DNA from: Alitiscatomonas aceti
GTDB lineage: Bacteria > Bacillota > Clostridia > Lachnospirales > Lachnospiraceae
Reading direction: 5' to 3'
NCBI RefSeq assembly: GCF_025567195.1
Contig: NZ_JAOQJF010000040.1
Span: 1 to 25,022, forward strand
Length of the DNA stretch: 25,022 bases
Under the pieces are notes generated by a model. That model worked only from the letters and a program-made list of their open reading frames with translations, had not been told where the DNA came from and searched no databases. Both the position numbers and the translations under genes were made by a program. This document shows, one piece after another, positions 7,016 through 13,867 of the stretch (its first letter is position 1; each line of letters begins with the position of its first letter).

Positions 7016-7637
7016 ATGAATTCTATGAACGACCATGCCCAGGATCCGGCACGGCTCCCTAAGCCCCGGCGCGACTACAAGGATACTCTGTTCCGGCTTC
7101 TGTTCCGGGACAGGAACAGGCTTTTAAGCCTTTACAATGCGGTAAATGGAACGTCCTGCAGCTCCCCGGAGGACCTGACTGTGGTGACCCTGGAAAACGC
7201 CGTGTACATGAACATGAAAAACGATGTGGCTTTTCTGCCAGACCTTAAAAGAGTATATGCTCTTTGTGGAACGGGTGCGGCTCCATGCAAAGACTATGAC
7301 GGTCGGGGCGGCAGTACACCGGGCTGTCACAGAATGCATCCGAGAGGGGATCCTTTCGGACTTCCTCTCCCAAAACAGAGCGGAGGTGATCGCAGTGAGT
7401 ATATTCGAGTATGATGAGGAGCGCGAATTGGCGCTGATGCGGAAGGCTATCGCCTCCGAGGCGCGGAAGGAAGGGCACGATGCAGGACATAAGGAGGGAC
7501 GTGAGGATGAGATAAAAAGCCTCATCCGTACTAAACTCCAAAAGGGAAAATCCATCCCTCAGATTGCGGATGAACTGGAGCGGGATGAGATGACGATCAA
7601 GGCGTTGATCCAGGGGATGGGGGACGAAGCAGAATAG
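7016..7637 (+). pseudogene. Rpn-family nuclease/transposase, copy 2, internally deleted
   Basis: Start and first ~74 codons are intact (through LENAVYMNMKNDVAFL). The coding sequence then jumps straight to the segment encoding QTLKEYMLFVERVRLH, in another frame. Compared with copy 1, 311 bp are lost, and the junction sits on a CTG present at both ends, which points to a short-homology deletion. The deleted part holds most of the nuclease core, so the full protein cannot be made; the main frame ends near 7414 after a nonsense tail. The C-terminal part is preserved in an open frame from an ATG at 7224 to the stop at 7637 (137 codons), with the AKTMTVGAAVHRAVTECIREG helix region, three short G-rich repeats and the helix-turn-helix-like end. 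That remnant resembles the C-terminal small forms reported for Rpn genes, but expression is unproven. Confidence 0.8.
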
Positions 7638-7647
7638 AATACAGAAA

Positions 7648-7684
7648 GGCGGGAACAGACCCATTTAAGGATTCCATTCCCGCC
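7648..7684. terminator. Hairpin between Rpn copy 2 and capF
   Basis: A perfect 8-base GC-rich stem (GGCGGGAA at 7648-7655, TTCCCGCC at 7677-7684, loop 21) lies between two convergent genes. Only a short T-rich tail follows on the minus strand (TTTCTGT), so it is a moderate candidate for ending transcription from both sides. Confidence 0.5.
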
Positions 7685-7705
7685 AGAAATACTGCCCCTG
7701 TTCGG

Positions 7706-8905
7706 TTATACGACCTCGTAAAAGGTATCCGGATGCTCCGGATCGAAGGCCTCGTTGGCCCACATGACCGTCACCAGATCGTCGGTCTGGGACAGGTTGA
7801 TGATATTGTGGGTATAGCCTGGCAGCATGTGAACGGCCTGGATCTGCTCCCCGGATACCTCAAATTCCCGGATCTCGTCCGTGCCGATCTTCCTTTCCTG
7901 GATCAGGCCATGGCCGGAAACCACCATAAAAAACTCCCACTTGGAATTATGCCAGTGCTGGCCCTTGGTGATCCCGGGCTTACTGATGTTGACGGAAAAC
8001 TGTCCGCAGCCCGGGGTTTTTAAAAGCTCCGTGAAGCTGCCGCGGTCGTCAACGTTCATTTTCAGCGGAAAGATGGTCTTTTCCATTGGAAGGTAGGAGA
8101 GATAGGTGGAATACAGCTTCTTTGCAAAGCTTCCGGCCGGGATCTCCGGCATCAGAAGTGTGGACGGCTGGGCCGTAAACGTTTCTAAAAGCTCCACGAT
8201 CTCCCCCAGGGTCACATGATGGGAGACAGGGGCCGCACAGTATGCTCCCTGCTCATCAAATACTGTGGTCACACCGTCGAACCCGCAGCGGTGCTCATGG
8301 CCCTCCAGGGCGTCCAGCAGCTCGTTTACCAGATCGTCGATATAAAGCAGCTCCAGCTCTGTGGACGGATCGTTGACATGGAGCGGAAGGCCGTTGGCCA
8401 TATTGTGGCAGAAGGTAGCCACAGCGCTGTTGTAATTGGGGCGGCACCATTTTCCAAAGAGATTCGGGAATCGGTAGACCAGTACCTTAGCTCCCGTTTC
8501 CTCCGCATACCGGAAGAACAGCTCCTCCCCGGCCTTCTTGGACCGGCCGTACTCACTGTCTCCGAAGCGGCCTGAGAGCGTGGCCTGGATCGAGGAGGCC
8601 AGCATCACCGGAGCCGTATTTCCATGGCTCCGGAGTGCGTCAAGAAGCTCCGATGCAAAGCCAAAATTTCCCTCCATAAATTCCGTCTGGTCCTTGGGGC
8701 GGTTGACTCCGGCCAGATTAAATACAAAATCAGCCGAAGCGCAGAACATGTCCAGTTCCCCCCGGGTGTTCTGGACATCATATTCATAGATCGCATCAAT
8801 TTTTATGCTGGGCCGCGTGCGGTCCTTTCCATCCCGGATATTCTTTAAATTCTCCACCAGGTTCCGTCCGACGAAACCGCTGGAGCCTGTGACTAATATA
8901 TTCAT
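7706..8905 (-). CDS. capF: CapF/FnlB-type bifunctional UDP-sugar reductase (SDR + cupin)
   Basis: A 399-residue enzyme of the UDP-L-FucNAc pathway. The CapF/WbjC/FnlB family acts on the product of CapE: the C-terminal cupin epimerises at C3 and the N-terminal NADPH-dependent SDR domain reduces the 4-keto group to give UDP-2-acetamido-2,6-dideoxy-L-talose. That intermediate is converted to UDP-L-FucNAc by CapG. Visible features are GSSGFVG (residues 7-13) for NADPH, the active-site serine in SSIQAT and YGRSKK (Y/K pair, about residue 119), and the zinc-cupin motif HWHNSKWEFFMV in the last third. Length is full. Its usual partners are damaged here: only the first codons of capE survive, fused to a truncated capG at 10019-10924, so the pathway is not complete in this window. 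The ATG at 8905 follows GGAGACGAT. A self-complementary leader lies upstream. Confidence 0.88.
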   Translation of the reverse strand: MNILVTGSSGFVGRNLVENLKNIRDGKDRTRPSIKIDAIYEYDVQNTRGELDMFCASADFVFNLAGVNRPKDQTEFMEGNFGFASELLDALRSHGNTAPVMLASSIQATLSGRFGDSEYGRSKKAGEELFFRYAEETGAKVLVYRFPNLFGKWCRPNYNSAVATFCHNMANGLPLHVNDPSTELELLYIDDLVNELLDALEGHEHRCGFDGVTTVFDEQGAYCAAPVSHHVTLGEIVELLETFTAQPSTLLMPEIPAGSFAKKLYSTYLSYLPMEKTIFPLKMNVDDRGSFTELLKTPGCGQFSVNISKPGITKGQHWHNSKWEFFMVVSGHGLIQERKIGTDEIREFEVSGEQIQAVHMLPGYTHNIINLSQTDDLVTVMWANEAFDPEHPDTFYEVV

Positions 8906-8909
8906 TTAT

Positions 8910-8976
8910 ATCGTCTCCTGTGATTTATAAGCAGATCTGCCTGCAATGAATTAGGGAGACGATAAATCGTCTCCCC
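8910..8976 (-). promoter_or_regulatory. Leader with two alternative pairings over the capF ribosome binding site
   Basis: In transcript order (minus strand) the leader has arm 1 GGGGAGACGAT (8976-8966), arm 2 ATCGTCTCCC (8963-8954) and, 35 bases later, GGAGACGAT (8918-8910). The last is the capF Shine-Dalgarno region just before the ATG at 8905. Arm 2 can pair perfectly either with arm 1 (stem of 9, loop of 4) or, over 9 bases, with the ribosome binding site. A palindrome GCAGATCTGC (8931-8940) lies between. No T-run follows the first hairpin, so termination is less likely than translation control. Confidence 0.45.
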
Positions 8977-8984
8977 ATAAGATG

Positions 8985-9044
8985 GTAGTTGTAAGTTTTG
9001 GTTGTAAAAAGATTTTAAAAGGTAGTTGTAATAATTAATTGTAA
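8985..9044 (-). repeat. Cluster of TTACAA(C) repeats before the capF leader
   Basis: The plus strand carries GTTGTAA at 8988, 9001 and 9025 and ATTGTAA at 9038; two copies extend to GGTAGTTGTAA. The cluster lies in an AT-rich gap between the DUF3825-like gene and capF. It could be a protein-binding array or simple low-complexity sequence. Confidence 0.35.
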
Positions 9045-9067
9045 TGGATGGCTTAATACTATCATAT

Positions 9068-9922
9068 CTATTCAGCCATGTCAACCGCTTCCCGGATCGA
9101 TTCCGCCTCATCAACAGAGGTAATTTCGTCCATGATCTTTGCCCATTCTTCATCTGGCTTTACAATAAGGCGGGAATTCATATACGCCCACTCAACAGGA
9201 AGAACTGTGACGCCCTCATAGTATTCCTTAGCGCTGCTTTTTATTTTATTTAATACAAGAGCCAGTTTAACCGGTGCGCCTGGAAAATATAAAGGAGCCA
9301 GAAGCTGGATCTTATTTTCACCAGTTTCTGTGTTATGGTAATAAAAAGGCAGAGCCAGCTTAAAGTTCCTCTTTAGCTTCTTTTCCAAAGTCACTTTTGC
9401 TGCATCCAGAAGGACATTGATCAGCTCTTTGCTGTTGTAACCAGCTTCAATAAAACGGTCAAAGTTATCGTCGATAATATGCTCTTTTCTCATATTTAAT
9501 TCAAGCGTATTATCATAGATCAGATCCTTAACATTGTTGCAGTAGTCAGCCAATGGAGGAAGCTCAGAAAAGTTCGTTGTAAAAAACTTATCCGTCTCCT
9601 TGAAAAAGCCATTGAAAAACCACGGCTGTTTTCCAGACATTTCATTGACGGCAAAAATTGCAACAATTTCCTGGTTATAAACCGTCAGAAGCCCTGTATT
9701 CATGCACCGGTATTTTCCGTCCGCTGAGGAAATGATCTTCCCTTCCTCGTCTAAGCGGTTGTACGTATACTGTATGTAATTTCTCAAGATACGGTATGGA
9801 TCTTTATCCTGAATTCTTTTGTATGTCCACTTTTCCGGCTGGGCCATCCGGGCAAGCATTTCCAATTTCTGATTGTATTTTTCTGCGGTCCCAAGAAAAA
9901 CATCTTCAAGTATAGTTCCCAT
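9068..9922 (-). CDS. DUF3825-like protein
   Basis: A 284-residue soluble protein without membrane segments or signal peptide. The pattern WTYKRIQDKDPYRILRNYI followed by YRCMNTGLLTVYNQEIVAIF and the internal FNTGL-like core is what I associate with the DUF3825 family, whose function is unknown. The C-terminal half contains a KLKRNFKLALPFYY block and a PGAPVKLALVL strand-like stretch. It has its own promoter (9961-9989) and a strong AGGAGGG ribosome binding site, so it is likely an independent unit. It stands between the damaged capG and intact capF, a place where CapE-F-G clusters normally have no gene, suggesting it was inserted or that the cluster was rearranged around it. A part in polysaccharide synthesis is not indicated by its sequence. 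Confidence 0.65.
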   Translation of the reverse strand: MGTILEDVFLGTAEKYNQKLEMLARMAQPEKWTYKRIQDKDPYRILRNYIQYTYNRLDEEGKIISSADGKYRCMNTGLLTVYNQEIVAIFAVNEMSGKQPWFFNGFFKETDKFFTTNFSELPPLADYCNNVKDLIYDNTLELNMRKEHIIDDNFDRFIEAGYNSKELINVLLDAAKVTLEKKLKRNFKLALPFYYHNTETGENKIQLLAPLYFPGAPVKLALVLNKIKSSAKEYYEGVTVLPVEWAYMNSRLIVKPDEEWAKIMDEITSVDEAESIREAVDMAE

Positions 9923-9960
9923 ATTTTCGCCCTCCTTTGAGAAATGATGCTACAATCCCT

Positions 9961-9989
9961 ATTATATAAAAACAGGCATTGGGACGCAA
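9961..9989 (-). promoter_or_regulatory. Promoter of the DUF3825-like gene
   Basis: On the minus strand, TTGCGT (9984-9989) and a perfect TATAAT (9961-9966) are spaced by 17 bases, about 40 bases before the ATG at 9922. An AT-rich inverted repeat (TTTTGATC at 10001-10008, GATCAAAA at 10017-10024) overlapping the stop codon of the upstream gene precedes it and may weakly terminate read-through. Confidence 0.6.
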
Positions 9990-10018
9990 GGGAAAACTAT
10001 TTTTGATCAGAAAAAGGA

Positions 10019-10924
10019 TCAAAACTTCCTCCACACCATTTTATCCACCACGCCCGTATAGGACTGGATGATCTTTACCACCTTGGCGGATACGTTTTCC
10101 TCCACGTAATCCGGCACAGGGATCCCATGATCTCCATTCTGGTTCATGGTCACTGCCGTATCCACGGCCTGTAAGAGACTCTTTTCATCGATCCCGGCCA
10201 GGATAAAGCACGCCTTGTCCAGCGCCTCCGGGCGCTCTGTGGAGGTGCGGATGCACACCGCAGGGAACGGATGGCCCACTGAGGTAAAGAACGAGGATTC
10301 CTCCGGCAGCGTCCCAGAGTCGGAAACTACACAGAAGGCGTTCATCTGTAAACAGTTATAATCATGGAAGCCCAGGGGCTCATGGCGGATCACCCGAGGA
10401 TCCAGGGCAAAGCCGGACGCCTCCAGACGTTTTCTGGACCTGGGGTGACAGGAGTAGAGCACCGGCATGTCATACTTTTCCGCCATCCTGTTGATGGCTG
10501 TAAATAGCGAGGTGAAATTTTTCTCCGTGTCGATGTTCTCCTCCCGGTGGGCGGAAAGAAGGATATATCTGCCCTTTTCCAGCTTCAGCCGTTCATGGAT
10601 ATCCGAAGCTTCGATCTCTGCCAGATTATTATGAAGGACCTCCGCCATGGGAGAGCCGGTCACATATGTCCGCTCCTTTGGGAGACCACAGTCCGCCAGG
10701 TACCGGCGGGCATGCTCGGAATACGCCATATTCACGTCCGAAATAATGTTCACGATCCTGCGGTTGGTCTCCTCTGGCAGGCACTCGTCCTTGCACCGGT
10801 TTCCCGCTTCCATGTGGAAGATGGGAATATGGAGCCGCTTGGCACCGATGACCGATAAACAGGAATTGGTGTCACCCAGGACCAGGACTGCATTGCCGAA
10901 TGAGCCTGTACCACCGATGATCAT
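10019..10924 (-). pseudogene. Chimera: capE start fused to truncated capG (UDP-sugar 2-epimerase)
   Basis: The frame is open for 301 codons but is a fusion. Residues 1-13 (MIIGGTGSFGNAV) are the Rossmann-loop start of CapE/FnlA dehydratases. From residue ~14 (LVLGDTNSCLSVIGAKRLHI onward) the sequence is the interior of CapG/FnlC, a WecB-fold 2-epimerase. Further CapG marks are the HMEAGNRC block, LSAHREENI, SDSGTLPEE and ERPEALD. Family members are about 375 residues, so some 80-85 residues of CapG are missing, including the N-terminal GTRPE.IK region that binds UDP-sugar and carries the conserved Arg/Lys. The shared AVL between GNAVL (CapE) and the expected xAVLVLGD (CapG) suggests recombination or deletion at a short identity. 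The product is probably inactive. Upstream is a run of seven G (plus strand 10927-10933). Confidence 0.8.
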
Positions 10925-11118
10925 TAGGGGGGGAATGGTGACATGTTGATTATGCTTCAGTTTTGGAATTATGCATAAAAAGAAAGTTTAACAAAATAGG
11001 CTTGTTTTTACGCATTTATGGAAAATAGATTTCGACGTATTATAAGAATATCCCCTCGCTAAAAAATTTCCGCACTCCACTCGCCCCAGCGTTATGGGGA
11101 CCATCAGTTGGCTATTTT

Positions 11119-11883
11119 TTACTTAATCAATAATTCTCTACTTACGGACTCTATATTTCTACAAACAGTTTCTCTGACCATCATTTCAACTAATCTGTCT
11201 TGAATATAACTAAGCATATTATTTCCGATGTTAATTATTTTTCCAAAGAAGCCCCCCATGCCAACGCATTTAAAATTTCTTGGAAAGACCCAAATAATGC
11301 GCCTGTCACAATGAGCATTACAAGAGACATAATAGTTTTCAAAGCGATCAAAAAAAATACTGCCCATAGTTCTAAAAATCGCAAACTAATTTTATAACCT
11401 ATAAAAGTCAACAGTAAACATTTCCTGGAATATAATATAGCTTGATTATAAGAATTTTCTGGAAAGTTACGCAACAAAAACACTTCTCCAAAATCAATTA
11501 TAGAATCCTGTAAAGCAACTGATACTACAAAAGCCCTCCTACTAACAGGAACAAAAAATGGCAACTCACTATCAACCCATACAATTTTTGCCTTATAAGG
11601 ATATTTCCCATTTTTTTTAAAATATATATGCTTTATATAATTATCTATTGCAATTTTAATCTCGGCGTTATTGGGAAGAGGATTGCCTGCAAAAACAAAG
11701 CGTAATACAAGAAAATCTCCCATTCCAAAACAATACTCCGATTAAGATTAGCTGAAATAGGACTACTAAGAAATAAAACTTAATTCCCCAAATAAAGTAA
11801 AATGGCAACCCAATTATTAGGATATTTACAATTGTTAACAATATTTTTTTCCCATATGTATCTTTTTCCTTCTGCTTTTTCTT
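11119..11883 (-). pseudogene. Frame-broken membrane protein, faint M48-peptidase resemblance
   Basis: Three consecutive frames together make one ~255-residue membrane protein. The N-terminal part (to about 11720) has two membrane segments (ILLTIVNILIIGLPFYFIW and a second close behind). The middle (11723-11255) holds a soluble stretch, KAKIVWVDSELPFFVPVSRR then VVSVALQDS, and further hydrophobic segments. The C-terminal tail (GFFGKIINIGNNMLSYIQ... to ELLIK) is in a third frame. The second break falls on a run of six G (11252-11257, minus-strand sense); one more G would restore FQEILNALAWGGFFGK. The first break is near three G at about 11724. The PFFVPVSRRAFVVS wording recalls the M48/HtpX core before its zinc site, but no HExxH is visible, so this is weak. 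No start codon of its own is visible; the 5' end is cut by an ISL3 fragment. Confidence 0.5.
11252..11257 (-). repeat. G6 run at a frame break
   Basis: Coding-strand run of six G in the broken membrane gene. With seven G the two halves would read as one protein. Confidence 0.6.
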
Positions 11884-12067
11884 GTATTGGAATATCCTAA
11901 AACTCTCGTTGGTATCCGGAATGAACCTTGGTAGATTTCTGTTCACAATCCGGACATCTAATCGATCCCTTGGTAGAATAAATCTTTAATAAAATCTTTT
12001 CATTCTTTATAATACTTTCGCTACATTTTAAATTCTTATCCAATTGCTTTACAATAGCCTGTTCCAT
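11884..12067 (-). mobile_element. 5' fragment of an ISL3-family transposase
   Basis: From the ATG at 12067 the minus strand reads MEQAIVKQLDK, then IYSTKGSIRCPDCEQKSTK and VHSGYQREF, a stop (TAG at 11897-11899), then DIPIQEK. ISL3 transposases begin this way: a CPxC-x-S zinc-finger, VHSxYxR, FQDLPIQGK. The stop is a one-base change from the expected CAG (Q). Homology ends after DIPIQEK, where the membrane-protein sequence takes over. About 55 of the usual 400 or more codons remain, and no terminal inverted repeat was found. Confidence 0.7.
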
Positions 12068-12155
12068 AATAATCATCTAAGATGATTCTAACAGTTTTTC
12101 ACAGAACATTCAACTAATATATGAAAAGAGTTTCATGAACTTAGGAAACAAAAAC

Positions 12156-12303
12156 TCAAATTCCATTCTTCCACTCCCGAATCATCTGAGGACGAAATTC
12201 AAAATCCTGCCTGTTCTTTTCCACCATAGTAGTCAAAAGCAATCTCGCAAAAAATAAGAGAATCGCAGACAAAGCAATAAAACCGCTGACAATTAGTGAT
12301 ACA
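12156..12303 (-). pseudogene. Small remnant of a membrane-protein 3' end
   Basis: This frame without a start codon encodes a hydrophobic segment (IVSGFIALSAILLFFARLLL) followed by a polar tail ending REWKNGI and a stop. It is bounded upstream by a stop. It looks like the last ~48 codons of a lost gene. I do not recognise the family. Confidence 0.3.
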
Positions 12304-12326
12304 GACTATAATTACTAGTTCTATTT

Positions 12327-13856
12327 TCAAATATTCAATAAATCACACAATAAACTTTTAAGTTTATAGAGCAAAAGTTTTGTTTCCTTTTTCCAAATCG
12401 CATATCCTAAAAAATAAATCAGGAATGCTACCACAACTGAAATTACACAATTCCAAAGAATCTGCAACATCAAACTCTCCATTACTGCTAAGCCGCACAT
12501 CCATTTTGCACTCACTAAACTTCCCAAATTCAACACAACTAACCATATTTGTTCGCAAAAATATACTTTTACATTCCCCTTCAATACTCTTTTAACCACC
12601 AAAAACGGATACGTATAGCCAAAAAGAATCATAGAACTAAGAATCGTCCCCATAAAAATTCCAGCTAAGCCATATCGCTTCAACAAGATAATAGAAGCAG
12701 CAATATTTACAGCTGATTCAATAAGCGGAATAAAACGATCCTCGTATAATATGCCTGCCGCATCCTTAAAAATCCCAAAAACACATCGCATTCCCTGAAT
12801 AAAAAAATTACAGGCTAACACAAACAAGGTGAATTCCGAAACAATATATTCTTTGCCAAACAAAAGTGACACCAAGGGCGTCGCCACACAGTATATACCA
12901 ACTCCGGCACAATGATGAATAAATACGTTGAGTATTTGCATTTCTTTGAAAATACTACGACTTTTTTCTTCATTATGCTCTGCCAACATGTGACCAACGC
13001 TCGCTGTAGTTGCCGACATAATTTGATTACAAATATTCTTAATTGAATTGATGATTAGAGAATAATTTGAATAAATTCCAACTGTCATTAATCCAAAAAA
13101 CTTTGAAATCAGAATATTATCGGTCCCCAAAACAATAAAACCACCTATTTTATGGAAAGCAGCACCCTTTACCTTTTGTTTTATATCGTCAAGTATTTCT
13201 TTTTCCAGCGAAATCGAATCATTTCCCTTCAAAAATGGATACTTACGATTAGCCAATCCATTAATTAAGAAATTCTCAGCCAATCGACTTATCACCATCA
13301 CAGCAAGATAGCAAATAAAATCTCGTGTGCAGAAAAGTACAACAATCTGGCCAATTTTTGAAAAAAACTGGTATAGTAAATCACACAACAGCACTAAATA
13401 ATTCTTTTGATCCGCAATTAAAATAGAACGTTTGAATGTAAACAGATACGATAATACTACATCTGCCAAAAACCAGATATACAAAAACCATAAGGGATAC
13501 AAAAGAGTATATCCCTGAATAAACATATTCAAAAATGGTATTACTAATAATCCGAATATCAAAACTGCCATTGCAATCGCATAATAACATTTCCGATAAA
13601 AATTCATAAGCGATTTAACGGCTTGTAAGTTTCCCTCTGATAACGGACGGTACAAATGATAAATGATGGCTGTACCTATTCCAAGCTCCGCAATAGAAAG
13701 CATAGACAGTATGTTACCAAACAAACTATTGATGCCTTGATATTCAATTCCCAAAAAAGCTATGACAGCCTTACGATTCACAATACCCAGTAAAATCGTG
13801 ATGAAGTAATATAATAAGCCCGCCAACGAATTATAAAAAGAATTTCTTGTCTTCAT
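12327..13856 (-). CDS. wzx: Wzx-type polysaccharide flippase
   Basis: A 509-residue, highly hydrophobic protein with about 12-14 predicted membrane segments and the layout of the MOP superfamily PST/Wzx transporters. It would move the undecaprenyl-diphosphate-linked repeat unit across the cytoplasmic membrane. The N-terminus (NSFYNSLAGLLYYFITILLG) and the loop VNRKAVIAFLGIEYQGINSL are typical of these flippases in Firmicutes capsule clusters. No internal break is seen. The ATG at 13856 has a weak AAGGGAT site upstream. It is the last intact gene of the AT-rich core; downstream lies only debris, so the operon may end here. The low GC is like the other core genes and unlike the kinase and capF region to the left. 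Confidence 0.88.
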   Translation of the reverse strand: MKTRNSFYNSLAGLLYYFITILLGIVNRKAVIAFLGIEYQGINSLFGNILSMLSIAELGIGTAIIYHLYRPLSEGNLQAVKSLMNFYRKCYYAIAMAVLIFGLLVIPFLNMFIQGYTLLYPLWFLYIWFLADVVLSYLFTFKRSILIADQKNYLVLLCDLLYQFFSKIGQIVVLFCTRDFICYLAVMVISRLAENFLINGLANRKYPFLKGNDSISLEKEILDDIKQKVKGAAFHKIGGFIVLGTDNILISKFFGLMTVGIYSNYSLIINSIKNICNQIMSATTASVGHMLAEHNEEKSRSIFKEMQILNVFIHHCAGVGIYCVATPLVSLLFGKEYIVSEFTLFVLACNFFIQGMRCVFGIFKDAAGILYEDRFIPLIESAVNIAASIILLKRYGLAGIFMGTILSSMILFGYTYPFLVVKRVLKGNVKVYFCEQIWLVVLNLGSLVSAKWMCGLAVMESLMLQILWNCVISVVVAFLIYFLGYAIWKKETKLLLYKLKSLLCDLLNI

Positions 13857-13867
13857 ATTATTATCCC

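Larger units (their letters stand above)
6829..7620 (+). repeat. Long inverted repeat, arm B (Rpn copy 2 with leader and promoter)
   Basis: This is the reverse-orientation counterpart of 1200-2353. It starts at the shared GATTTTATCCCG and runs through promoter, leader, start codon and coding region. A 311-bp segment present in arm A (about 1635-1945) is missing here. The 3' ends diverge. Confidence 0.8.
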
